Positions 1 to 6,680 of a DNA stretch of 64,000 nt are shown here, piece by piece. Position 1 is the first letter of the stretch. Each line of letters starts with the position of its first letter. Below the pieces are notes generated by a model that worked only from the letters and a program-made list of their open reading frames with translations, made no database searches and was not told the origin of the DNA. The stretch is from Streptomyces sp. NBC_00335 (GTDB lineage Bacteria > Actinomycetota > Actinomycetes > Streptomycetales > Streptomycetaceae). The translations under genes were made by a program, and so were the position numbers. The stretch covers positions 7,245,501 to 7,309,500 of the forward strand of contig NZ_CP108006.1 in NCBI RefSeq assembly GCF_036127095.1, in the 5' to 3' direction.

Positions 1-671
1 AGGGGGTCCGGGCGCTGCTCGTGACGGCCCGGGCGCAGAACCCGACCGGGGCGGTGGTGAGCGCGGAGCGGGCCGCGGAACTGCGGGCCGTGCTCGCCGG
101 GCACCCGGACGTACTGGTCATCGACGACGACCACGGACACGGGATCGTGGACCTGCCGCTGAACGTGCTGGGCGGGGTGACACGTCACTGGGTGCTGATC
201 CGCTCCACCGCGAAGGCGTACGCCCCCGATCTGCGGCTCGCCGTGCTGACCGGCGACGGGGTCACCCTCGACCGGGTCCGGGGGCGGCAGCGGCTGGGCC
301 CCGGGTGGGTGAGCAGGCTGCTGCAGTACACGGCGGTGGAGCTGTGGAACGCCGGAGCGGTCGACCATGCGGCGGTCGCGCGGTCCTACGGGGAGCGCCG
401 GGACGGACTGGTCGCGGCGCTGGCCCGGCGCGGGGTGCGCGCCCAGGGGCGGAGCGGGATGAACGTGTGGGTGCCCGTCGCCGAGGAGACGGCGGTGGTG
501 ACACGACTGCTGGGCGCCGGCTGGGCGGTCGCTCCGGGGGCCCGGTTCCGGGTGGAATCGGGGCCGGCCGTGCGGATGACGATGTCGGCGCTGTCCCTGG
601 CGGACGTACCGGGGCTGGCGGAGGCGGTGGCCTCGGCCGTGCGCCCGGCGGCCGGGGGGCGGCTGGACTGA
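1..671 (+). CDS. MocR-type PLP-dependent regulator/aminotransferase, C-terminal part
   Basis: This reading frame is already open at the window edge, so the N-terminus is missing. The visible part has the fold-type I aminotransferase layout: RAQNPTGA near the start, then VIDDDHGHG, where the first aspartates match the PLP-pyridine contact, and a C-terminal small domain. The place where aminotransferases carry the Schiff-base lysine reads LIRSTAKAYAPDLRLA, so the lysine is present. MocR proteins fuse an N-terminal GntR winged helix to such a domain and usually regulate vitamin B6 or amino-acid metabolism; the GntR half would lie upstream, outside the window. A plain class I aminotransferase cannot be excluded from this fragment alone. 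The next gene converges from the other strand after a 62-bp gap. Confidence 0.75.
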   Translation, partial: GVRALLVTARAQNPTGAVVSAERAAELRAVLAGHPDVLVIDDDHGHGIVDLPLNVLGGVTRHWVLIRSTAKAYAPDLRLAVLTGDGVTLDRVRGRQRLGPGWVSRLLQYTAVELWNAGAVDHAAVARSYGERRDGLVAALARRGVRAQGRSGMNVWVPVAEETAVVTRLLGAGWAVAPGARFRVESGPAVRMTMSALSLADVPGLAEAVASAVRPAAGGRLD

Positions 672-733
672 CGGCGGGGTGCCGCGCGGCGGCGGGCCCC
701 CTCCCGATCCGTCCCTGATCCGAAGGGCAGGCC

Positions 734-1729
734 TCAGCGGCGCCGGGTCTGGGTGAGGGCCGCGCCGGCCAGGACGACGGCCGCGCCCACCGGGGTGTTC
801 CAGTGGAGCTGCTCGTCCAGGAGGAGGACGCCCGCCGTCGTCGCGATGACCGGGATGAAGTACGTGACCATCTGCGCGGTGGTCGGGCCGATCTCCGTGA
901 CCAGGCCGTACTGCATCTGCAGGGCCATGCCCGTGCCCAGGGCGCCCAGGGCGATCACCGACAGGGTCGGCCAGAGCGGGAACGAGGTGGGGGCCGAGGT
1001 GAACAGGACGCTGACCGCCGCCAGTTGGAGCGTGGAGACCAGGAGCTGCGCGCCGGTCAGGGCGACCGGGGAGCCCGGGGTCGAGGCCAGGGTGCGGCGT
1101 ACGTAGATCCAGCCGATCGGGTAGCAGAGCGCGGCCAGCAGGGCGAGCGCGGTGCCCTTGGCGTCGAGGCCCGAGAAGCCCTGCCACGCGCCGAGGACGG
1201 TCAGGACACCGATGAAGCCCAGGCCCAGGCCGGCGAAGCGGCGGCGCGTCGGGCGGTCCTCGGAGAGCGCGACCAGCGAGAGGGCCATGCCCCACAGCGG
1301 CGAGGTGGCGTTGCAGATGCCGGCGAGGCTGGAGGGGATGCTCAGTTCCGCGTACGCGAAGAGCGAGAACGGGGCGGTGTTGAGCAGCAGCGCCGCCACC
1401 GACAGGTGGGCCCAGGTGCGCCGGCCCCGGGGAAGCGGCTCGCGGCGGATCAGGAGCACCGTGAGCAGGGCCAGCGCGCCGAAGAAGACCCGGCCGAGGG
1501 CGACCTGGAACGGGGCGTACGCCTCCGTGCCCACCTTGATCAGCAGGAAGCTGAAGCCCCAGATCACCGAGAGGACCGCGAAGCGCAGGCGCCAGTCCAG
1601 CCGGGCGGTGGCGGGCGCCATCGTGGTGGCGGTGGCGGTGGCGGTGGCCGCGGTGGCATTGGCGGTGGAGGTGGCCGCGGTGGTGGCGGTCGGGGGCAGG
1701 GACGGGACCGGGGTGCTGGGGGCGCTCAT
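734..1729 (-). CDS. DMT-superfamily (EamA) exporter
   Basis: This is a protein of about 331 residues with two EamA repeats and around ten hydrophobic segments. It starts each half with the usual signatures (FAVLSVIWGFSFLLIKVG and LLALLAALCYPIGWIYVRR). Such proteins export small metabolites or amino acids through the cytoplasmic membrane. I place the start at the ATG at 1729, followed by an Ala/Thr-rich leader encoded by a degenerate GGTGGC-type hexamer run at about 1621-1690; a TTG at 1765 would add 12 residues. The gene is divergent from a LysR regulator across 74 bp, which is the classic arrangement for a regulator that controls the exporter. The substrate cannot be told from sequence. Confidence 0.88.
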   Translation of the reverse strand: MSAPSTPVPSLPPTATTAATSTANATAATATATATTMAPATARLDWRLRFAVLSVIWGFSFLLIKVGTEAYAPFQVALGRVFFGALALLTVLLIRREPLPRGRRTWAHLSVAALLLNTAPFSLFAYAELSIPSSLAGICNATSPLWGMALSLVALSEDRPTRRRFAGLGLGFIGVLTVLGAWQGFSGLDAKGTALALLAALCYPIGWIYVRRTLASTPGSPVALTGAQLLVSTLQLAAVSVLFTSAPTSFPLWPTLSVIALGALGTGMALQMQYGLVTEIGPTTAQMVTYFIPVIATTAGVLLLDEQLHWNTPVGAAVVLAGAALTQTRRR

Positions 1730-1803
1730 GACAGCAACCTTGGCCCGTGCAACCTCGTAGGGCAAGCGAAAGTTGTTGGGGGTGACGTCGTAGGATTGCT
1801 TAC

Positions 1804-2724
1804 ATGTTGAACTTGGAGCGGCTGCGCACCCTCGATGCCCTCGCCCGCCACGGCTCCGTCAGCGGCGCCGCCGACGGGCTCCATGTCACCACCTCCGCCG
1901 TGTCCCAGCAGATGGCGAAACTGGAACGGGAGGTCGGCCAGCCGCTCCTGGCCAAGAACGGGCGCGGGGTCCGGCTCACCGATGCCGGCCGGCTCCTCGC
2001 CGAGCACGCCGCCCGGATCATCTCCCAGGTCGAGCTCGCCCAGGCCGATGTCGAAGCCCGCCGCGGGTGTGCGGTCGGCGAGCTGCGGATCGGCGCCTTC
2101 GCGACCGCCATGCGGGGGCTGCTGCCGCAGGTCCTGGCGGAGCTGCGTGCCGAGCACCCCGAACTGCGGCCCCGGGTGAAGGAGCAGGAGCCGGAGGAGA
2201 GCATGGCCGCCGTGGTGCGGGGCGACCTCGACATGGCCCTCGCCATCGACTGGCACAACAAGCGGATGCCCGTACCGGTCGAGCTCACGCGGGCCCACCT
2301 CCTGGACGACACCCTGGACATCGCGGTGCCTGCGGGGCATCCGCTGGCCGGGTGCGACGGGATCTCCCTGGCCGAGTTCGGCGAGGACGACTGGATCTCC
2401 TGGACCGAGGGGCAGTTCTGCCACGAGTGGCTCGTCTCCACCCTGCGCGGTACCGGCATCGAGCCCCGGATCACGCACATCGCGGAGGAGCACCACACCC
2501 AACTGGCCTTCGTGGAGGCCGGACTGGGCGTGTGCGTGGCCCCCCGGCTGGGGCGCGGTCCCGTGCCGCCGGGGGTCCGGCTGCTGCCGGTGCGCGACAG
2601 CGTCCGGCGCCACGTGTACGTCGTCTGGCGGGCGGACGCCGACCGCCGGCCGTCGATCCGGGCCGCCGTCGAGGCCCTGAAGCGGGTGGCCGCGGCCACG
2701 GCTTCGGCTTCGGCTTCGGCCTAG
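1804..2724 (+). CDS. LysR-family transcriptional regulator
   Basis: The protein has 306 residues, the normal LTTR length. Residues 1-60 form the winged helix-turn-helix (SVSGAADGLHVTTSAVSQQM), followed by the linker helix and a periplasmic-binding-protein-like effector domain from about residue 88. It most likely binds the 74-bp gap shared with the divergent EamA exporter and activates it in response to an exported or related compound; this role is inferred from layout. Upstream an AGGA sits 8 bases before the ATG. The C-terminus ends in an Ala-Ser repeat, and the stop codon overlaps the stop of the convergent PPOX gene by three to four bases, so no terminator separates the two genes. Confidence 0.93.
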   Translation: MLNLERLRTLDALARHGSVSGAADGLHVTTSAVSQQMAKLEREVGQPLLAKNGRGVRLTDAGRLLAEHAARIISQVELAQADVEARRGCAVGELRIGAFATAMRGLLPQVLAELRAEHPELRPRVKEQEPEESMAAVVRGDLDMALAIDWHNKRMPVPVELTRAHLLDDTLDIAVPAGHPLAGCDGISLAEFGEDDWISWTEGQFCHEWLVSTLRGTGIEPRITHIAEEHHTQLAFVEAGLGVCVAPRLGRGPVPPGVRLLPVRDSVRRHVYVVWRADADRRPSIRAAVEALKRVAAATASASASA

Positions 2725-3224
2725 ATCTTGCGGAAGTCCCAGGACACGATCGAGTCCGGTGTCAGCCGGATCCAGGCGTGCCGTCCGTCGTGCGGCATCT
2801 CCGTGATGCCGAAGTTCTTGACGGGGAAGAGCCGCTCCGGCTCGGCCAGTTCCCCGCACGGCTCGCCCGTACGCGGGGCCTCGCCCACGAAGACGGCCGT
2901 GCCGGACAGTTCCACCCCGCGCAGTTCGTCGTAGGCCTCACCGGCGTCCACGACCACCGAGATGCGGGGGTCCTTGCGGAGGTCGGACCAGCGGCGGCTG
3001 CGGGTGATCGAGTACAGCCACAGGGAGGTGCCGTCCCAGACGAACCAGAGGGCGCCCACGTGCGGGCGCCCGTCGGGGGAGACCGTGGCCACCCGGCAGG
3101 TGCGCTGCTCGCGCAGGAAGGCGTTCGTCTCCTCGTCGGTCATCATGATGCGGCGGCCCCGCCGCTGCGCCCTGTCCACGGGTGTGCTGTCCACGGGTGT
3201 GCCGTCCACGGGTGTCCTGTCCAT
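2721..3224 (-). CDS. PPOX-class (pyridoxamine 5'-phosphate oxidase-like) flavoprotein
   Basis: This protein of 167 residues is a split-beta-barrel PPOX protein: VATVSPDGRPHVGALWFVWDG is the family signature, and LWLYSITRSRRWSDLRKDPR is the FMN- or F420-contacting strand. In actinobacteria such proteins bind FMN, F420 or haem and reduce diverse substrates; the cofactor cannot be chosen here. The start at 3224 is preceded by AAGGGG ten bases upstream. Alternatively Met27 or Met28 (3146/3143) could be the start, because the 26 residues before it are a tandem peptide repeat of the type (S/T)PVDG with no counterpart in the family. It ends tail-to-tail with the LysR gene and is divergent from an isochorismatase-like gene. 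Confidence 0.85.
   Translation of the reverse strand: MDRTPVDGTPVDSTPVDRAQRRGRRIMMTDEETNAFLREQRTCRVATVSPDGRPHVGALWFVWDGTSLWLYSITRSRRWSDLRKDPRISVVVDAGEAYDELRGVELSGTAVFVGEAPRTGEPCGELAEPERLFPVKNFGITEMPHDGRHAWIRLTPDSIVSWDFRKI
3172..3216. repeat. three tandem 15-bp units at the PPOX gene start
   Basis: Three near-identical 15-bp units (type CTGTCCACGGGTGTG) lie head to tail in frame with the N-terminus of the PPOX gene. If translated they give repeated (T/S)PVD. The unit length is a multiple of three, so copy-number changes would keep the frame. Confidence 0.85.
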
Positions 3225-3300
3225 ATGGTCCGCGCCCCTTCACATCTGACTATGTGTCAGGAATCATGCGTGCTCTTCCGTCGCCACGCCAGGGGGAGCC

Positions 3301-3915
3301 ATGGCCGATCTCGATCCCGCCACCACCGCACTGCTCACCGTCGAGTGCCAGAGCGGCGTCGTCGGCGAGGAGAGCGCCCTGCCGGAACTGGCGAAGGAGG
3401 CCCGGGACTCCGGCATGCTGGACCGGGTCGCCGCGCTGGTCGAGGCCGCGCGCGGGGCCGGGGTGCAGGTGCTGCACGCGGTCGCCGAGCGGCGGCCGGA
3501 CGGGCTCGGGGCCAACAGCAACGCCCGGCTGTTCCGGGCCGCCGGGAGGCTGCCCGTGCGCCAGCTGACCGGGAGCCCGGCCGTGGAGGTCGCCGCGCCC
3601 ATCACCGTCGCCGAGCAGGACCTCGTGGTCCGCCGGCTGCACGGGCTCTCCCCGATGGCGGGCACCGACCTGGACGCGCTGCTGCGCAATCTCGGCATCC
3701 GCACCCTCGTCGTCACCGGGGTCTCCTCCAACATCGCGATCCCGAACACCGTCTTCGACGCGGTCAACCTCGGCTACCAGGTCGTGGTCCCGTCCGACGC
3801 CATCGCCGGGGTGCCCGCCGCCTGGACCGCCGAGGTGATCCGCAACTCCCTCTCCCTCGTCGCGGCCATCACCACGGCCGAAGCCCTCCTGGCCCAGTGG
3901 GCCCCGGCGGGCTGA
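3301..3915 (+). CDS. isochorismatase-fold (cysteine hydrolase-like) protein with altered catalytic triad
   Basis: The protein of 204 residues has the isochorismatase/cysteine hydrolase fold: a first beta strand (TTALLTVECQSGVVG), the VVRRLHGLSPMAGTDLDALL block and the VTGVSSNIAIPNTVFDAV block. In active family members these three blocks supply Asp, Lys and Cys. Here the matching positions read Glu (VEC), Arg (VVRR) and Ala (SNIAIP), so the usual hydrolase chemistry cannot operate as known. The family does include members without the cysteine, such as true isochorismatases, so another ligand-binding or hydrolytic role is possible. A strong GGGGGAG lies just before the ATG. It is divergent from the PPOX gene and no partner gene follows. 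Confidence 0.8.
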   Translation: MADLDPATTALLTVECQSGVVGEESALPELAKEARDSGMLDRVAALVEAARGAGVQVLHAVAERRPDGLGANSNARLFRAAGRLPVRQLTGSPAVEVAAPITVAEQDLVVRRLHGLSPMAGTDLDALLRNLGIRTLVVTGVSSNIAIPNTVFDAVNLGYQVVVPSDAIAGVPAAWTAEVIRNSLSLVAAITTAEALLAQWAPAG

Positions 3916-4079
3916 TCTCCGTAACACCCGCCAAATCGGGAGCCGTTGTCGAGTTCCGCAAATCGCGGCGGCGTAGGGTCGGGGGTTGGCCGCGGCGTGT
4001 GGGCCGTGCGTAGCGTGGGGAGCGGAATCCGCGCGCTGTGCGCGTGACGGCCCACGGGGAGGTCGAGGTTCGTGCCCCA

Positions 4080-5387
4080 ATGACCAGCCATCAAGTGCAG
4101 TTGCTCCTGCTGGACATCGCGCTGATCCTGATGCTCGCCCGCGGGCTGGGCGCTCTGGCCGCCCGCGTCGGCCAGCCGCCCGTCGTGGGTGAGATCCTCG
4201 CCGGGATCCTCCTCGGGCCCACCCTCTTGGGCGACTTGGCCACGGACCGCCTCTTCCCGGCCGACGTGCGGCCCCTGCTGGCCGGCCTGGCGAACGTCGG
4301 GGTCACGCTGTTCATGTTCGCCGTCGGTCTGGAACTGGAGCACCGCTTCCTGCGCGGCAGGGTCCGGGCAACCCTCGGAGCGGCCGTCGGATCGACCCTC
4401 GTGCCGTTCGCCCTCGGCGCCCTCCTCGCCTTCTACGTGCTGCGCCACCACCCCACCGAACAGCGGGCCGCATTCGTGGTGTTCATGGGCCTGTCGGTAT
4501 CGGTGACCGCCTTTCCCGTCCTTGCCCGGATCCTCGTCAGCCGGGAGCTGTCCCGTACGGCGATCGGGGGTCTCGCGCTGGCCACGGCGGCGGTCGTCGA
4601 CGTGGCGGCCTGGTCGGCACTCGGCGGCGTGCAGGCGGTGGCCGGCGGCGCCGCGGACTACTGGATGGTGGCCCTGCTGATCCCGTTGGCGGGAGTACTG
4701 CTGGCCCTGCGGCCACTGCTGCGCAGGATGTTCGCGCCGGGCGGTACCGAGAAGCCCCTCACCCAGACGATCCTGGCCCTCGTGATCGTCGGGGCGCTCC
4801 TCTCCGCGGCGGCCACCGAGGCTATGGGGATGCACCACATCTTCGGCGCCTTCCTGTTCGGTGCGCTGATGCCCCGCGAGGGCGTGGACCTGCTGCGCGA
4901 GCAGATCCTCGAACGCACCGGCCAGATCACCTTCCTGCTGCTCCCCGTGTACTTCGTGGTGGCGGGCCTCAAGGTGGACCTGCGGGGCGTGGGGATCGAA
5001 GGACTGGCCGAGTTCGGCGTCATCCTGCTCGTCGCGATCGGCGGGAAGCTCGGCGGCACCTACCTGGGCGCGCGCTCGCAGTCCCTGGGCAAGAGGGACT
5101 CGGCCACCCTGGCGGCGCTGATGAACACCCGGGGCCTGACCGAGCTGGTGATCCTCGGAGTGGGTCTGGAACTCGGGCTGCTGGACGGCTCGCTGTATTC
5201 CCTGATGGTCGTGATGGCCCTGATGACGACGGCGATGACGGGGCCGCTGCTGTCCCTGATCGGCGCCAGGGGCACCCGGGCGCCGGCCCCGATCCAGGCC
5301 CCGATCCCGGCCTCGATCCCGGCTGGCGCAGCCCGAGCGGGAGGCGCCGGGGCGAGCGCCGGGTCCGGTTCCGGCCCCGATGTGTAG
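4080..5387 (+). CDS. CPA2-family cation:proton antiporter
   Basis: A protein of 435 residues with about twelve hydrophobic segments, matching the Na+/H+ exchanger domain of the CPA2 family (KefB/KefC/GerN type). Recognisable stretches are LGALAARVGQPPVVGEILAG, the half-helix region ANVGVTLFMFAVGLELE, and FGAFLFGALMPR. It exchanges K+ or Na+ for protons at the cytoplasmic membrane. No TrkA-N domain follows, so it is the short type. I chose the ATG at 4080, which puts TSHQVQLLLLDIALILM at the N-terminus as in relatives; a GTG at 4038 would add 14 polar residues. The C-terminal tail of about 40 residues is Ala/Pro/Gly-rich. A PadR regulator starts 9 bp downstream. Confidence 0.9.
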   Translation: MTSHQVQLLLLDIALILMLARGLGALAARVGQPPVVGEILAGILLGPTLLGDLATDRLFPADVRPLLAGLANVGVTLFMFAVGLELEHRFLRGRVRATLGAAVGSTLVPFALGALLAFYVLRHHPTEQRAAFVVFMGLSVSVTAFPVLARILVSRELSRTAIGGLALATAAVVDVAAWSALGGVQAVAGGAADYWMVALLIPLAGVLLALRPLLRRMFAPGGTEKPLTQTILALVIVGALLSAAATEAMGMHHIFGAFLFGALMPREGVDLLREQILERTGQITFLLLPVYFVVAGLKVDLRGVGIEGLAEFGVILLVAIGGKLGGTYLGARSQSLGKRDSATLAALMNTRGLTELVILGVGLELGLLDGSLYSLMVVMALMTTAMTGPLLSLIGARGTRAPAPIQAPIPASIPAGAARAGGAGASAGSGSGPDV

Positions 5388-5396
5388 TGTGGCGAC

Positions 5397-5720
5397 ATGA
5401 AGGCAGAGACCTTGCGAGGCAACCTGGAAGGCATGCTGCTGGCCGTGCTGGAGCCCGGAGAGCAGCACGGGTATGCCGTCATCGAAGAGCTCAAGCGGCG
5501 CAGCGGGGACGCGATCAACCTCCCTACGGGGACGGTCTATCCGGCCCTGCACCGGCTGGAGGCCGCGGGGCTGGTCGGCAGCGAGTGGTCGACCTTCAAC
5601 GGCCGCCGCCGCCGCAACTACTTCCTCACCACGGCCGGCCGCCGCGCCCTGGCCGACAAGCGCACGGCATGGCGGGAGGTCTCCTCGATCATCTCGGTGG
5701 TGCTCGGAGGCGGGGCGTGA
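5397..5720 (+). CDS. PadR-family transcriptional regulator
   Basis: A short protein of 107 residues that consists of a winged helix: LEPGEQHGYAVIEELKRRSG, then LPTGTVYPALHRLEAAGLVGSEW, the PadR signature, then a wing rich in arginine. PadR repressors usually sense small molecules or stress. The gene begins 9 bp after the antiporter and overlaps the next gene at GTGA, so it is translationally coupled to the membrane protein that follows, the usual arrangement for this subgroup. A TAGTGT that could serve as a -10 box ends six bases before the ATG and no Shine-Dalgarno is visible, so the message may be leaderless; this is an inference. Confidence 0.92.
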   Translation: MKAETLRGNLEGMLLAVLEPGEQHGYAVIEELKRRSGDAINLPTGTVYPALHRLEAAGLVGSEWSTFNGRRRRNYFLTTAGRRALADKRTAWREVSSIISVVLGGGA

Positions 5721-6397
5721 CGGAAGCGGCGGTACTGCGGCGCTACACCGCCCGCATCGCCGAGCACCTCGTCGGACCGTCTTCCAGGCGGTCGGCGATC
5801 CTCGATGAGGTGCTGGACGGCCTGGAGTGTGCGACCGAGAGCAATCTGGAGCACTGTCCCGACGCCGAGGAGGCCGCGCAGCGCGCCGTCCGGGAGTGGG
5901 GTCCGCCCACCGAGGTGGCACGGGCCTACAACGACGCCACGCTGCGGATCAGAGCCAACCACTTGTCCGTGCGCGCCGTGTGCGCGCTGCCGCTGCTCGC
6001 GGCGACCTGGGCGTCCGCCATGCTCGGGGGTCCGCCCGGGCCGTGGGCGTACCGACATCCGCCGTTGCTGCTGGTGGGGTTGTCGGTCGTCGCGTTCGGC
6101 TGTGTGCTCTCCCTGGCGGGAGCCGTCTCCGGGCTCCGCAAGGGCAGTGGCATCGAGGCGGCGGACGCCCGGCGGGACCGCGGGGTCACGACCGGGACGC
6201 TCGCGGCTCTCATCGGACTGCTCTGCGTGCTGGGTGCGCTGATCCTGCTGATGCTCAACAGGGGCCTGAGCCACCCCGAATCCCTGGACTGGCCGATGGT
6301 CTCCGTCGCGGCGGCCCTGACCCTGCTGGCCGGCGCCTACTTCGGGCTGGCCCTGAAGCGTTTCCTCTCGGTGATGCGGGGAGCCGGTTCCCCGTAG
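5717..6397 (+). CDS. PadR-coupled membrane protein with permease-prefix (HAAS-like) N-terminal domain
   Basis: A protein of 226 residues starting at the GTG that overlaps the PadR stop codon. The first 75 residues are soluble and helical (RYTARIAEHLVGPSSRRSAI...), resembling the HAAS/permease-prefix domain that accompanies PadR regulators. Four hydrophobic segments follow (CALPLLAATWASAM, LLLVGLSVVAFGCVLSLAGA, LAALIGLLCVLGALILLML, VAAALTLLAGAYFGLAL). In known PadR-HAAS pairs the membrane protein is the main target of the regulator or relays an envelope signal. No catalytic motif is seen, so the function is unknown. The operon ends in a 10-bp tandem repeat and a strong hairpin. Confidence 0.82.
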   Translation: MTEAAVLRRYTARIAEHLVGPSSRRSAILDEVLDGLECATESNLEHCPDAEEAAQRAVREWGPPTEVARAYNDATLRIRANHLSVRAVCALPLLAATWASAMLGGPPGPWAYRHPPLLLVGLSVVAFGCVLSLAGAVSGLRKGSGIEAADARRDRGVTTGTLAALIGLLCVLGALILLMLNRGLSHPESLDWPMVSVAAALTLLAGAYFGLALKRFLSVMRGAGSP

Positions 6398-6420
6398 CGT
6401 CCGCGTTCCGCAGCATCGCG

Positions 6421-6480
6421 CAACACCGCGCAACACCGCGCAACACCGCGCAACACCGCGTAACACCGTTTAACACCACG
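6421..6480. repeat. six tandem 10-bp units after the PadR operon
   Basis: Four perfect copies of CAACACCGCG are followed by two diverged copies (TAACACCGTT and TAACACCACG). They lie 23 bp after the stop codon of the membrane-protein gene and immediately before a long hairpin. No frame here is coding. Confidence 0.95.
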
Positions 6481-6483
6481 ATC

Positions 6484-6539
6484 AGAGCCCCTGGTGGGGG
6501 CGGCATCCACGGACGGATGCCGCTCCCGCCAGGGGCTCT
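6484..6539. terminator. long hairpin, probable terminator
   Basis: AGAGCCCCTGGTGGGGGCGG and its continuation pair with a right arm ending in CCAGGGGCTCT: a stem of about 25 bp with two mismatches and a 6-base loop. It follows the PadR operon and precedes the MMPL promoter, so it probably insulates the two. Confidence 0.85.
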
Positions 6540-6626
6540 TCGCGTTCCCCGGCGCGGTCCGTGCCCCGCCCAACTCTCCTGCCCGGCAATGGCTTTGTGT
6601 TGCGGACGCCGTGCCAGGCGGCTACG

Positions 6627-6657
6627 TTGACCGCCATGTGTAGCGAGGCTACACAAT
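6627..6657 (+). promoter_or_regulatory. sigma-70-like promoter with embedded palindromic operator
   Basis: TTGACC at 6627-6632 and TACACA at 6650-6655 are separated by exactly 17 bases, a good housekeeping-type promoter. The perfect inverted repeat TGTGTAGCGAGGCTACACA (6637-6655, 8-bp arms with a 3-bp centre) fills the spacer and the -10 box. A bound repressor would block RNA polymerase. A further half-site-like GTCGCTACAG follows at 6661. The transcript would start just ahead of the MMPL exporter. No regulator is adjacent except the PadR gene upstream, so the binder is unknown. Confidence 0.75.
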
Positions 6658-6680
6658 AGCGTCGCTACAGGAGGTGTGCC

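Noticed and set aside
3774..5921. A 715-codon minus-strand open frame across the antiporter and PadR genes
   Set aside because: Composition is Gly/Gln/Arg/His-rich without any recognisable motif, while the plus strand carries clear CPA2, PadR and membrane-protein genes.
6421..6480. Tandem 10-bp units as a CRISPR array
   Set aside because: Units are directly adjacent without spacers, far shorter than CRISPR repeats, and no cas gene is in the window.
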